From: Flavobacterium sp. KACC 22763
GTDB taxonomy: Bacteria > Bacteroidota > Bacteroidia > Flavobacteriales > Flavobacteriaceae
Assembly (NCBI RefSeq): GCF_028736155.1
Contig: NZ_CP117879.1
Span: forward strand, 4,278,001-4,342,000
Reading direction: 5' to 3'
Length of the DNA: 64,000 nucleotides
In this document: positions 16,589 through 25,660 of the stretch, one piece after another
Numbering within the stretch: the stretch's first letter is position 1
Layout: each line of letters starts with the position of its first letter
Notes under the pieces: generated by a model
What the model saw: the letters and a program-made list of their open reading frames with translations, nothing else
Told to the model about the DNA's origin: nothing
Database searches by the model: none
Program-made: the position numbers and the translations under genes

Positions 16589-17020
16589 ATGAAAATTTCG
16601 ATAGGAAACGATCACGCAGGTCCAGAATATAAAAAAGCAATTGTTGAAATGCTTAAAGCTAGAGGATATGAAGTAACTAACTACGGTACAGATACTGATG
16701 CTTCTGTTGATTATCCAGATTTTGGGCATCCAGTGGCAAATGATATATCTGAAGGAAAAGCAGATTTTGGAATTGTAATCTGCGGAAGTGGTAACGGAAT
16801 CGCAATGACTGTTAATAAACACCCGAAAGTAAGAGCTGGTTTATGCTGGACTAAAGAAATCGCGTATTTGACGCGTTTACACAACGATGCAAATATTGTG
16901 AGTATTCCAGCGAGATTCACATCGATTCATCAAGCTGTTGAAATTGTTGAAACTTTCTTGGATACAGCTTTTGAAGGCGGAAGACATCAAAATAGAGTGA
17001 ATAAAATTGCTTGCGCATAA
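16589..17020 (+). CDS. rpiB: Ribose-5-phosphate isomerase B
   Basis: 143 residues of the RpiB/LacAB family, which interconverts ribulose 5-phosphate and ribose 5-phosphate in the pentose phosphate pathway. Family motifs are intact: ISIGNDHAGPEYKKAI at the N-terminus (substrate-binding Asp-His), the catalytic Cys in DFGIVICGSGNGIAMTVNK, and the C-terminal phosphate-binding ARFTSIHQAVEIVETFL. It is a single-gene unit flanked by its own promoter and a terminator-like hairpin. Confidence 0.95.
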   Translation: MKISIGNDHAGPEYKKAIVEMLKARGYEVTNYGTDTDASVDYPDFGHPVANDISEGKADFGIVICGSGNGIAMTVNKHPKVRAGLCWTKEIAYLTRLHNDANIVSIPARFTSIHQAVEIVETFLDTAFEGGRHQNRVNKIACA

Positions 17021-17064
17021 AAAGTCAAAAAAAAATTCGGTGCTTCGCACCTATTCATAATCAC

Positions 17065-17096
17065 ACCGGGCCAATTTTTAATTTGCTCGGTTTTTT
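17065..17096 (+). terminator. Probable terminator of rpiB
   Basis: Imperfect stem ACCGGGCCAA with TTTGCTCGGT followed by six T. A small perfect hairpin GGTGC-TTC-GCACC lies just upstream (17040-17052). Confidence 0.5.
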
Positions 17097-17159
17097 ATTT
17101 AAGTATTTATTATTCAGTGTTTTAAAATGTATTTTTTGAGTTATCAACAATGTTAATAT

Positions 17160-17429
17160 CTACTTTTTATAGTTTAAATAAGCAATTATAAGTGCAGCTT
17201 GAATTGCTAAAATCACAACGAACTTTACAATAAAAGAAGTTTTGCTCGTTTTATGTCTAAATAGTAACATTGCTGTTAATAACCCCGGAGATCCACCGGT
17301 TAAAGCCATGAGAAACAATGTTTTTTCAGGAACACGTCGGTTATTTTTTCGGGCTTGAGATTTGTCATATCCCGCGAAAATAAAAACGAGAATGTTTATC
17401 AATAAAAAATATAATAATAAAATTTCCAT
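17160..17429 (-). CDS. DUF1294 small membrane protein
   Basis: 89 residues with three hydrophobic segments. The DUF1294 pattern is visible: FAGYDKSQARKNNRRVPEKTL, then LTGGSPGLLTAMLLFRHKTSKTSF. Function unknown. It has its own minus-strand unit between rpiB and the divergent tex gene. Confidence 0.85.
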   Translation of the reverse strand: MEILLLYFLLINILVFIFAGYDKSQARKNNRRVPEKTLFLMALTGGSPGLLTAMLLFRHKTSKTSFIVKFVVILAIQAALIIAYLNYKK

Positions 17430-17545
17430 AGGCTTAAAATTAGAAACAAAGATATTATTTTAGCCGAATGATTTACTATTTTGCAGAAACGTTTTAACAA
17501 GTAAATTATATCATTTTTAAGTAAGAAAATCATTTCATTAAAAGT

Positions 17546-19669
17546 ATGACTAATATTCAATTTATTGCCAAGTCTGTTCAGGCGCCCGCAGTCAGTATTC
17601 AAAACACAGTAAAATTATTAGAGGAAGACTGTACGATTCCGTTTATTTCGCGATATCGAAAAGACGCAACAGGAAACCTTGATGAAACTGTAATTGAGCA
17701 GATTGCGAAACTTCAAAAAGATTATGATACACTTATAAAACGTAAAGAAGCGGTTTTAAAATCTATAGAAGAGCAAAAAGCGCTTACACCCGATTTGAAG
17801 AAAAAAATTGAAGACAGTTTTGATTTACAAGAAATTGAAGATTTTTACCTTCCATACAAAAAGAAGAAAAAAACAAAGGCAGATGTTGCGCGTGAATTCG
17901 GTTTAGAACCTTTGGCTAAACTGATTATATCTGAAAGTGATGCCGATATCGATTTTATTTCGACGCAATATATTAATGAGAATGTTATTAACGAAGAAGC
18001 GGCTATTCAAGGTGCAAGAGATATTGTAGCCGAATGGATTAACGAGAATATTTATGTTCGTAAACAATTAAGAAGATTGTTTCAGCGTAAAGCAACCATT
18101 GCTACAAAAGTGGTTAAAAAGAAAGCCGAAGAAGAAGGCGCAAAAAAATTCGATCAGTATTTTGATTGGGAAGAGCCTTTGACAAAAGCGCCAGCGCACC
18201 GTTTATTAGCAATGCTTCGTGCAGAAAACGAAGGTTTTATCAAAATGAAAATTGATGTTGATATCGACGATGCCTACGATGTTATTGACGAAATCATCAT
18301 TAAAAAACAAAATAATTCAACAGCTCATTTGCAATTAGCAATTGAAGACAGTTATAAACGTTTACTGAATCCTGCAATTGGTAACGAAACTTTGCAAGAA
18401 GCAAAAGCAAAAGCTGATGCTAACTCGATTCAGGTTTTTGCTAATAATTTAGGTCAGTTGTTATTGGCTCCGCCGTTAGGAGAAAAACGTATTTTAGCAA
18501 TTGACCCAGGATTTAGAAGTGGTTGTAAAGTAGTTTGCTTGGACGAAAAAGGAGATTTATTATACAACGAAACCATTTATCCGCACGCACCTCAAAACGA
18601 GGAAACTATGGCGATAAAGAAAATCCGTTCGATGGTAAATGCGTACCAAATTGATGCGATTTCTATCGGAAACGGAACAGCTTCGCGCGAAACGGAATTT
18701 TTCATCAAAAAAATCGCGTTTGACAAACCAATTCAAGTATTTGTGGTTTCTGAGGCAGGTGCTTCGGTATATTCGGCTTCAAAAATTGCGAGGGAAGAAT
18801 TTCCGAATTATGATGTAACTGTTCGTGGTTCGGTTTCTATCGGAAGACGACTTTCAGATCCTTTGGCCGAATTGGTAAAAATCGACCCTAAAGCGATTGG
18901 AGTAGGACAGTATCAGCACGATGTTGACCAGACGAAACTTAAAGAAGAATTGGATAGCACCGTAATTCGTTGCGTAAACTCGGTTGGAATTAATATCAAC
19001 ACTGCTAGTAAACATTTACTAAGTTACGTAAGTGGAATCGGAGAGAAGCTTGCTGAAAATATTGTACAATACCGTTCTGAAAACGGACCTTTTGAAGACA
19101 GAAAACAGTTGAAAAAAGTGCCTCGTTTAGGAGACAAAGCGTATCAGCAGGGAGCGGCTTTTATTAGAATTACAAATGCTAAAAATCCGTTGGATAATTC
19201 GGCAGTGCATCCAGAGGCTTATCCGGTTGTTGAAAAGATGGCGAAGGATTTGAACATTTCTTTAAATGAATTAATTGCAAATAAAGAGAAAACAGCGCTT
19301 ATTAAAGCTGAAAAGTATGTAACACCTGAAATTGGTTTACTTACGCTAAAAGATATCATAAAAGAGCTTGAAAAGCCGGGATTAGATCCAAGAAAATCGG
19401 CTAAGGTTTTTGAATTTGATGCCAACGTAAAATCAATCAAAGATTTGAAAACCGGAATGATTTTACCAGGTATTGTTAATAACATCACCAACTTTGGCTG
19501 TTTTGTTGACATTGGAATCAAAGAAAGCGGATTAGTTCACATTTCGCAATTGAAAGCTGGTTTTGTAAGTGATGTTAACGAAGTGGTGAAATTACATCAG
19601 CATGTTGATGTAAAAGTAACTGAGGTTGATGAAGATAGAAAGAGAATTCAGTTGACGATGGTTTTGTAA
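17546..19669 (+). CDS. tex: Tex-family RNA-binding transcriptional accessory protein
   Basis: 707 residues, the normal length for Tex. Domain order is recognisable: the N-terminal Tex helical region (1-300), a YqgF/RNase H-like domain (about 310-440, ILAIDPGFRSGCKVVCLDEKG), helix-hairpin-helix motifs (about 480-560, LLSYVSGIGEKLAENIVQYR and LKKVPRLGDKAYQQGA) and a C-terminal S1 domain (about 630-705, GMILPGIVNNITNFGCFVDIG). Tex binds nucleic acid and influences transcription and expression of particular genes. ATG start chosen; single-gene unit ended by the shared terminator with tatA. Confidence 0.95.
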   Translation: MTNIQFIAKSVQAPAVSIQNTVKLLEEDCTIPFISRYRKDATGNLDETVIEQIAKLQKDYDTLIKRKEAVLKSIEEQKALTPDLKKKIEDSFDLQEIEDFYLPYKKKKKTKADVAREFGLEPLAKLIISESDADIDFISTQYINENVINEEAAIQGARDIVAEWINENIYVRKQLRRLFQRKATIATKVVKKKAEEEGAKKFDQYFDWEEPLTKAPAHRLLAMLRAENEGFIKMKIDVDIDDAYDVIDEIIIKKQNNSTAHLQLAIEDSYKRLLNPAIGNETLQEAKAKADANSIQVFANNLGQLLLAPPLGEKRILAIDPGFRSGCKVVCLDEKGDLLYNETIYPHAPQNEETMAIKKIRSMVNAYQIDAISIGNGTASRETEFFIKKIAFDKPIQVFVVSEAGASVYSASKIAREEFPNYDVTVRGSVSIGRRLSDPLAELVKIDPKAIGVGQYQHDVDQTKLKEELDSTVIRCVNSVGININTASKHLLSYVSGIGEKLAENIVQYRSENGPFEDRKQLKKVPRLGDKAYQQGAAFIRITNAKNPLDNSAVHPEAYPVVEKMAKDLNISLNELIANKEKTALIKAEKYVTPEIGLLTLKDIIKELEKPGLDPRKSAKVFEFDANVKSIKDLKTGMILPGIVNNITNFGCFVDIGIKESGLVHISQLKAGFVSDVNEVVKLHQHVDVKVTEVDEDRKRIQLTMVL

Positions 19670-19685
19670 AAATTCCAATTTTTTT

Positions 19686-19702
19686 AAATTCCAAATTCCA
19701 AA
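19686..19702. repeat. Half copy of the ATTCCAAATTCCAA repeat
   Basis: AAATTCCAAATTCCAAA, matching one arm of the inverted repeat at 2631-2675. No complementary arm follows here. Confidence 0.5.
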
Positions 19703-19718
19703 AACTTCCGTAATCTTT

Positions 19719-19744
19719 TCATTTCGACCGAAGGGAGAAATCAC
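19719..19744. repeat. Degenerate half copy of the TCATTTCGACGAAGG repeat
   Basis: TCATTTCGACCGAAGGGAG followed by AAATCAC, a variant of one arm of the perfect inverted repeat at 11664-11767. It lies between tex and the shared tex/tatA terminator. Confidence 0.6.
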
Positions 19745-19780
19745 AAAACTATTGAGAGTAGTTTCATTATAATCCATAAA

Positions 19781-19813
19781 AAAATCCCAGACTACATTGT
19801 AATCTGGGATTTT
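19781..19813. terminator. Bidirectional terminator between tex and tatA
   Basis: Long stem AAAATCCCAGA with TCTGGGATTTT, with an inner TACA-T-TGTA helix and A/T runs on both sides. It separates the converging tex and tatA genes. Confidence 0.85.
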
Positions 19814-19829
19814 AATTTTTTCGAATTTA

Positions 19830-20009
19830 TTATTTCGTTTCTTCCTCTTGTTTTTTAGAAGCAGCAGGTTGATCGTCTTTAGCAGCGTTTTTAAATTCCT
19901 TAATTCCACTTCCTAAACCTTTCATTAATTCTGGAATTTTTTTACCTCCAAAAAGTAATATCACAATACCTACGATAACAAGGATTTCTGTAAGACCTAA
20001 TCTTCCCAT
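19830..20009 (-). CDS. tatA: Twin-arginine translocase subunit TatA/E
   Basis: 59 residues, below most length cut-offs. The protein begins [20 protein letters not shown] and continues [20 protein letters not shown]. This is the TatA pattern: a short N-terminal membrane helix, a glycine hinge (FGGKKIPEL) and an amphipathic helix, then an acidic/basic tail ending KKQEEETK. TatA oligomers form the pore of the Tat pathway, which exports folded proteins across the inner membrane. tatC is not in the window. It diverges from the next gene with about 210 bp between and has its own promoter. Confidence 0.93.
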   Translation of the reverse strand: MGRLGLTEILVIVGIVILLFGGKKIPELMKGLGSGIKEFKNAAKDDQPAASKKQEEETK

Positions 20010-20057
20010 GACTAATATATTTAATGCCGAAGCAAATTGTTTTTCTTAATTATTCCG

Positions 20058-20065
20058 CAAAGGTA
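20058..20065 (-). promoter_or_regulatory. tatA -7 promoter element
   Basis: TACCTTTG on the minus strand, 48 nt upstream of the tatA ATG. It fits TAnnTTTG exactly; no -33 box at the usual distance. Confidence 0.5.
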
Positions 20066-20222
20066 TATAGAAATATACGAAATAGAAGTATTTTTAGTTT
20101 AAAATATTTCGATTAGACCGCGTTAAATATTTTATAAAATCGTAAATTATAGGTCGTCATGAAATTTTTCGAACAAATTTCATGACGATTAATTACTATA
20201 TTTGCTAGAATAAAGAAGCATA

Positions 20223-20729
20223 ATGACTAAAACAAATAAAAGGAATTTTAGGAAAAAACTGTTCATTAAAAACCGATTAGTAATTTTAAATGAAGACACT
20301 TTTGAAGAGATATTTTCTTTTAGGCTTACTTTAATGAATGTCTTTGTAACGTTTACTTTAGGCGGAATATTTCTAATTTTGGTTACTACTTTCATTATTG
20401 CTTTTACGCCCCTTCGCGAATTTATTCCTGGATATTCTTCTACAGAACTGAAGCGAAACGCTACAAGACTAGCAATTAAATCGGATTCTTTAGAAACAGC
20501 TTTAAAACAGAATGAAATTTATATAAAAGGAATTCAAAAAGTTTTAAAAGGCGAATTAGAATATTCAAAATTTAATAAAGATTCTATATTAGCAGAATCG
20601 GTTGAAGATGCTTCAGATTTAAATATGAAAGCATCTGATGCTGAAATGAAACTGAGAGAAGATGTCGCTGAAACAGAAAAAGAACTGAAGGCAAAATCTC
20701 AAGACAAAAAGAAAAGTGATAAAAAATAA
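20223..20729 (+). CDS. Membrane/coiled-coil protein resembling the N-terminal part of Bacteroidota M23 peptidases
   Basis: 168 residues. A basic N-terminus leads into KNRLVILNEDTFEEIFSFRLT, then a membrane segment (about residues 37-61) and TPLREFIPGYSSTELK, then a helical, coiled-coil-prone tail rich in Lys/Glu. This head (RLVILNEDTFEE, TPLREFIPGY) is what I recall from Bacteroidota M23 peptidases of about 300 residues, but the C-terminal LytM domain is absent and the frame ends in KKSDKK. No frameshift remnant is seen before the GH3 gene 11 bp downstream. It may be a non-catalytic partner. Confidence 0.6.
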   Translation: MTKTNKRNFRKKLFIKNRLVILNEDTFEEIFSFRLTLMNVFVTFTLGGIFLILVTTFIIAFTPLREFIPGYSSTELKRNATRLAIKSDSLETALKQNEIYIKGIQKVLKGELEYSKFNKDSILAESVEDASDLNMKASDAEMKLREDVAETEKELKAKSQDKKKSDKK

Positions 20730-20740
20730 TACCACTGAAA

Positions 20741-22225
20741 ATGTCAATTAAGTCAATTGCGGCGAAAATTTTTGCCCGAAAAATATATAAACAAACGCTT
20801 AGATGGGCTGAAAAACCTGTTGAAACGCAACAAAAGGTTTTTAGAAGTCTGATTGAAAATGCTCAAGACACCGAATTTGGAAAAGATCATTATTTTAATC
20901 AAATAAAAACTTTTAAAGATTTTCAGAAACAAGTTCCTGTAAGAGATTACGAAGACTTAAAACCATACGTTGAAAAGGTTGTAAAAGGCGAAGCAGATAT
21001 TTTATGGAAAGGAAAACCATTATATTTTGCTAAAACTTCGGGAACAACTTCGGGAGCGAAATTTATTCCGCTGACCAAAGAATCGATGCCTTATCATATA
21101 GAAGCGGCCCGAAATGCCATTCTGCATTATATTAACGAGACTGGAAAAGCAGATTTTGTTGACGGAAAAATGATCTTTTTGCAAGGTAGCCCAATCCTCA
21201 CAGAAAAATACGGAATTAAATTTGGAAGACTTTCTGGAATTGTGGCGCATTTTGTTCCTAAATACCTGCAGAAAAACAGAATGCCATCTTGGGAAACCAA
21301 TTGCATTGATGATTGGGAAACCAAAGTAGATGCCATTGTAGACGAAACCATAAAAGAAGACATGTCGGTTATCTCTGGAATTCCGTCTTGGGTACAGATG
21401 TATTTTGAACGTCTACAGCAAAAAAGCGAAGGGAAAAAGATTAGCGAGATATTCAAAAATTTTAATCTGTTTATTTACGGCGGAGTAAATTACGAGCCTT
21501 ATCGAGCGAAATTTGAACAGATGATAGGTAAAAAAGTAGATAGCATTGAATTGTTTCCTGCCTCTGAAGGATTTTTTGCGTACCAAGATTCGCAGAAAGA
21601 AAAAGGAATGTTATTACTTTTGAATTCAGGAATTTTCTATGAGTTTATAAAAGCAGATGAATTTTTTAGTGAAAACCCGAAAGTATACACGATTGGTGAA
21701 GTTGAGGTAGGAGTAAACTATGTTTTGATTATCTCTACCAACGCAGGGCTTTGGCGTTATAATATTGGCGATACCGTTCAATTTACATCTTTGGCGCCGT
21801 ATCGTGTTATAGTTTCAGGTCGTATTAAACATTATATTTCGGCGTTTGGAGAGCATGTTATTGCCAATGAGGTTGAAAATGCGATGAAAGAAGCCGTAAA
21901 TTCAACTAATATAGTAATCAATGAATTTACTGTAGCTCCACAAATCACGCCTACCACCGGATTACCGTACCACGAATGGCTAATTGAATTTGAAAAAGAG
22001 CCTGAAAATATGGAAGTTTTTGCTGAAACGATTGACAGTTCAATGCGAAAGCAGAATATCTATTACGATGATTTAATTACCGGAAATGTTTTAAGAAAGG
22101 TAGTAATCACTAAAGTTTCTAAAAACGGATTTCAAGATTACATGAAATCGCAAGGAAAACTAGGAGGACAGAATAAGATTCCGAGATTATCAAATAATAG
22201 AGATATTGCAGATAATTTGAAGTAG
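20741..22225 (+). CDS. GH3 auxin-responsive-promoter family protein
   Basis: 494 residues of the GH3 branch of the adenylate-forming ligase superfamily. In plants GH3 proteins couple amino acids to carboxylic acids; the bacterial substrates are unknown. The phosphate-binding loop KTSGTTSGAKFIPLT lies near residue 97-111. Later motifs FPASEGFFAYQ and WRYNIGDTVQFTSLAPYRVIVSGR carry the adenylate-binding region. It follows the M23-like gene by 11 bp, a pairing I recall in other Flavobacteriia. Confidence 0.92.
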   Translation: MSIKSIAAKIFARKIYKQTLRWAEKPVETQQKVFRSLIENAQDTEFGKDHYFNQIKTFKDFQKQVPVRDYEDLKPYVEKVVKGEADILWKGKPLYFAKTSGTTSGAKFIPLTKESMPYHIEAARNAILHYINETGKADFVDGKMIFLQGSPILTEKYGIKFGRLSGIVAHFVPKYLQKNRMPSWETNCIDDWETKVDAIVDETIKEDMSVISGIPSWVQMYFERLQQKSEGKKISEIFKNFNLFIYGGVNYEPYRAKFEQMIGKKVDSIELFPASEGFFAYQDSQKEKGMLLLLNSGIFYEFIKADEFFSENPKVYTIGEVEVGVNYVLIISTNAGLWRYNIGDTVQFTSLAPYRVIVSGRIKHYISAFGEHVIANEVENAMKEAVNSTNIVINEFTVAPQITPTTGLPYHEWLIEFEKEPENMEVFAETIDSSMRKQNIYYDDLITGNVLRKVVITKVSKNGFQDYMKSQGKLGGQNKIPRLSNNRDIADNLK

Positions 22226-22322
22226 GATTTAGCATTTTTAAAATCGCCGTCTAACAATTTGTTAAATGGAAATTTATTAAAGTTATATATATAATTCCTA
22301 CTTTCGTTTATTGAAATATTGA

Positions 22323-22345
22323 CATCTTCTTTACAAAAGAAGATG
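22323..22345 (+). promoter_or_regulatory. Perfect 10-bp hairpin in the leader of the DUF6909-like gene
   Basis: CATCTTCTTT, ACA loop, AAAGAAGATG, ending 19 nt before the ATG. An A-rich sequence rather than a T run follows, so a simple terminator is less likely than an mRNA leader structure. Function is inference. Confidence 0.5.
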
Positions 22346-22364
22346 ATTTTAAAATTAAAAAGAC

Positions 22365-24044
22365 ATGAAAGAAACTAAACATATATCAAGATCTAGAGCG
22401 CAAGAATCTTCTGCGGCGATAGAAAAAATGTACATTACAATGCGCCATTTATTCAACCGTGGTTTTTACAAACCAATGGGAGTTTCTGGCGATAGCTTAC
22501 GCGAATCATTATTGGCTTTACGCCCAGAAATTTATGGAAACATTGCCGAAGAGAAAGTAGAACTAAACGGACTTTTGTACGTTATAGAACGTCTTCCAAT
22601 TGGAATCGAGCAGTGCCGTTTTATTAATTTAACATCAGACGAAGGATATTCTAAATCGCATTTTCAGCCAATTGTTCCTCCAAAAAGAAGAAGAAATTGC
22701 TACAGAATCGATGAAGAACAAATGAATGTTGAAATCACTCGTGGACGTTCGGATATTTATGATATTTTGACGCATTTGACTTTCATTTTCATCGAATCTC
22801 ATAAAATTAAAAACAGAGTTTTGATAGACGATGGAGGAGAAGTTTCGCGCGATTGGCAGAAATTAGAGCAATCTGTAATGCAAACCAAAAAGCTGACGCA
22901 GATTGAGAAAGAAAAAGCGATTTCTCACGTAGCAAACATTTTGGCTAGAACCTTCGAAGAAGTTTTAGATATTTATGATGCTTTTGGTTCTGAATCAGCG
23001 CCAGATCGTTTCTTGCACGTTATTTACTGGTTAGGAAAATTGGCAATCGAGGAAATTGTTGAAAACAATAAACGAACTATCACTTTTAGTCCTGTTTTAC
23101 GTGAAAGATTAGGACATCACATTCACGGAGAAATTTGGGCAACAAATATTAAAGAAGTTTTAAAAGCAAACGATTTGCTGAAAAGACCAATTCACGTTAT
23201 CAGTGCCAATATGCACAGTGTGATGAATTCGATTTTTGCAACACCTTTGCTGAAAACAAAATATAAAGGAAAAACAGATTTCTTTATTTATGAAGAATTA
23301 AGCGGTTCTGGTTCAAAAGAAATAAGAGGACAGGTTGAAGAACTGGCTTTAAAAAATGGAATGATTTCGTTGCCAGATTGTTCAGGAACCAATATCGATG
23401 TTCAGATTTTTGATACGGCTAAAATTGACTGGTCAAAAACAGCTTTTTCGCATGCAAATGTTGGTGAAGATAAACCAGTTATAATCGTAATGGATTATGC
23501 TTTTGGAGAACAAGCTTACGAGACTATCGACGAACTTTTAAAACCATTCAAAAAAGAAACTTTACTGAATGTAAAATCGGTTTCGATTATGGGTAAAGCT
23601 GGAATTCTGGAAGGAGGAAAAGGAGATATCATGATTCCGACGGCACATATTAACGAAGGAACAGCAGATAATTATTTCTTCGAAAACGAACTAACAGGCG
23701 CAATGTTCGAAGGAAATGATATAGATATTTATGAAGGAGCAATGGTTACCGTTTTAGGAACTTCATTGCAAAACAGAGATTTATTGAAATTCTTCCACGA
23801 ATCTACTTGGGGTGTAATTGGTCTTGAAATGGAAGGATCATATTACCAAAAAGCGATTCAGTCGGCATCAAAAATTAGAAAAAGCGTTCCGCATGATATC
23901 AAAGTTCGTTACGCTTATTATGCATCAGATAATCCTTTGGAAACAGGAAGCACGCTGGCTTCAGGTGGATTAGGAACAACTGGTGTAAAACCAACTTATT
24001 TGATTACTATTAAAATTTTAGAGCAGATTTTTAATATAAAATAA
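22365..24044 (+). CDS. DUF6909-like protein with a nucleoside-phosphorylase-like C-terminal part
   Basis: 559 residues, no signal peptide, probably cytoplasmic. I recall this family as DUF6909 of Bacteroidota, with no known function. The N-terminal half is helical and charged. The C-terminal part carries VSIMGKAGILEGGKGDIMIP (near residue 405), NEGTADNYFFEN, and GVIGLEMEGSYYQKAI (near residue 485). GLEMEG is very like the MEMEA motif of purine nucleoside phosphorylases and AMP nucleosidases, where it binds ribose. A nucleoside-processing role is inference. A perfect hairpin lies in its leader. Confidence 0.75.
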   Translation: MKETKHISRSRAQESSAAIEKMYITMRHLFNRGFYKPMGVSGDSLRESLLALRPEIYGNIAEEKVELNGLLYVIERLPIGIEQCRFINLTSDEGYSKSHFQPIVPPKRRRNCYRIDEEQMNVEITRGRSDIYDILTHLTFIFIESHKIKNRVLIDDGGEVSRDWQKLEQSVMQTKKLTQIEKEKAISHVANILARTFEEVLDIYDAFGSESAPDRFLHVIYWLGKLAIEEIVENNKRTITFSPVLRERLGHHIHGEIWATNIKEVLKANDLLKRPIHVISANMHSVMNSIFATPLLKTKYKGKTDFFIYEELSGSGSKEIRGQVEELALKNGMISLPDCSGTNIDVQIFDTAKIDWSKTAFSHANVGEDKPVIIVMDYAFGEQAYETIDELLKPFKKETLLNVKSVSIMGKAGILEGGKGDIMIPTAHINEGTADNYFFENELTGAMFEGNDIDIYEGAMVTVLGTSLQNRDLLKFFHESTWGVIGLEMEGSYYQKAIQSASKIRKSVPHDIKVRYAYYASDNPLETGSTLASGGLGTTGVKPTYLITIKILEQIFNIK

Positions 24045-24052
24045 CACTTTAA

Positions 24053-25036
24053 ATGAGTACAAAAGTACCTCAGAATACAGAAGATCAAGAGATTGATTTG
24101 GCTCAGATTTCAAAAAAAATCGGCATTTTTTTTGACCGAGTTAGTACTTCTATTTTTAAAAGTATTCAATTTTTTGTAAAGAATTGGGTTACTGTCCTTA
24201 TTTTAATTGTTGTGGGTTTTGGGACAGGATTTTTATTAGAAAGCTATAAAAAAAACTATCAGCATCAAATTATTGTGGCACCAAATTTTGGGAGTACAGA
24301 TTATCTGTATTCTAAAATCGAGTTAATTGATGCTAAGATTAAGGAAGGAGATACTTTATTTTTAAAAAATATAGTGGGAATCCAAAATCCTGATAACTTG
24401 AAAAAGATCGAAATTGAACCAATTGCAGATGTATACAATTTTATTAACAATAAACCAGAAAATTTTGAATTGATAAAATTAATGGCCGAAGACGGGGACA
24501 TTAAAAAAGTGCTTCAGGAAAATATAACAAGTAAAAATTATACGTATCAAACTATAGTTTTAACAACAAAAAACAAAACATCTGAAGAAAAGCTGGTTAA
24601 ACCATTTTTGAAATATTTTAATGCATCTGATTATTATAGTAAAATCCAAAAAGAGTCGTATGAAAATATTCAGCTAAAAATGAGAAAAAATGATACGATT
24701 ATTAAACAAATTGATGGTCTTTTAGATAACTTTTCGAAATCAACAAATAGCGGTGCTAAAAATGATAAATTGGTGTATTACAATGAAAATACTCAATTAA
24801 ATGATATTATTAAAACAAAAGAAACATTAATTAATGAGCAGGCAAATCATAAAATAGAATTGATCGCTTATGACAAAATAATTAAAGAAAGCAGTATTAC
24901 AACTAATATAGAGTATGAAAAAATTACAGAAAAGTATTTGAAATTTATCTTGCCAGTTTTATTTGTTTTACTTTTTATATTTTATAGATCTTTTATGTCA
25001 TTTTATAGAAGGCAAAACAGTCTTTTGAGTAATTAA
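24053..25036 (+). CDS. Wzz-like (polysaccharide co-polymerase topology) membrane protein
   Basis: 327 residues with two membrane segments, one at about residues 44-62 (WVTVLILIVVGFGTGFLLE) and one near the C-terminus (about 297-315, ILPVLFVLLFIFYRSF). The long middle part is extracytoplasmic and helical. This is the topology of Wzz chain-length regulators, but I see no tyrosine-kinase domain and no conserved proline-rich Wzz motif. It begins 8 bp after the DUF6909-like gene and precedes the polysaccharide genes, so a chain-length role is inferred from topology and position only. Confidence 0.55.
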   Translation: MSTKVPQNTEDQEIDLAQISKKIGIFFDRVSTSIFKSIQFFVKNWVTVLILIVVGFGTGFLLESYKKNYQHQIIVAPNFGSTDYLYSKIELIDAKIKEGDTLFLKNIVGIQNPDNLKKIEIEPIADVYNFINNKPENFELIKLMAEDGDIKKVLQENITSKNYTYQTIVLTTKNKTSEEKLVKPFLKYFNASDYYSKIQKESYENIQLKMRKNDTIIKQIDGLLDNFSKSTNSGAKNDKLVYYNENTQLNDIIKTKETLINEQANHKIELIAYDKIIKESSITTNIEYEKITEKYLKFILPVLFVLLFIFYRSFMSFYRRQNSLLSN

Positions 25037-25066
25037 TTTTTTACTATTATTTAAATCAAAAAAAAT

Positions 25067-25074
25067 TACATTTG
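25067..25074 (+). promoter_or_regulatory. -7 promoter element of the lipoprotein gene
   Basis: TACATTTG, 16 nt upstream of the lipoprotein ATG, fits TAnnTTTG. No -33 box at the usual spacing. Confidence 0.5.
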
Positions 25075-25090
25075 TCAAAATTTTAAGATA

Positions 25091-25627
25091 ATGAACAAGA
25101 AAAACATTTTAATAAACTTACTTGCAATTGTATGTTTTATTTCTTGCAAAAATAAGGAGGTGCAGGAGCCTGTTGAGGAAGTTAAAGCAAATACTTTTAA
25201 TGTTATTGTTGATTTGAATATTCAAAAAGATGACGAATTGATTCTTTTTTACAAAGATGCGTCTATTGCTTATTTTGATGCAAAAAACACAGTGTATTAT
25301 GGTGTAAAAGGAAAAGCAGAAGCGCAAACAATTACGTTTAGTATACCTGAAGGAATTTTGCCAAATGATATTCGTTTTGATATTAGTTCAAAAAAAGAAC
25401 AACAGCCAATCAAAATTAATTCAATTGCTTTAAGTTATAATGGTAAAATTTTTAAAGTAGAACAGCAAGATTTATTAAAATATTTTACTCCAAATGAATT
25501 TATAAATTTTGATGCTGCAACTGGAACAGCTTCTTTTACAGAAAAAGAAGGTAATTATGATCCAATTTTTAATACAAAGCCAGCAATATATGTTGAGCTT
25601 GAAAAACTTGAAGGGAAACAGTTATAA
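25091..25627 (+). CDS. Predicted lipoprotein of unknown function
   Basis: 178 residues. The N-terminus MNKKNILINLLAIVCFISCK is a lipoprotein signal peptide with a lipobox ending at Cys19. The mature protein has an acidic linker (KNKEVQEPVEEVKA) and a beta-rich domain (residues 35-120). No family recognised. It sits between the Wzz-like gene and the flippase but has its own promoter and terminator, so it may be independent of the glycan operon. Confidence 0.7.
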   Translation: MNKKNILINLLAIVCFISCKNKEVQEPVEEVKANTFNVIVDLNIQKDDELILFYKDASIAYFDAKNTVYYGVKGKAEAQTITFSIPEGILPNDIRFDISSKKEQQPIKINSIALSYNGKIFKVEQQDLLKYFTPNEFINFDAATGTASFTEKEGNYDPIFNTKPAIYVELEKLEGKQL

Positions 25628-25660
25628 GTTCTAGATAGATAATTATAAATTAAAATATAG

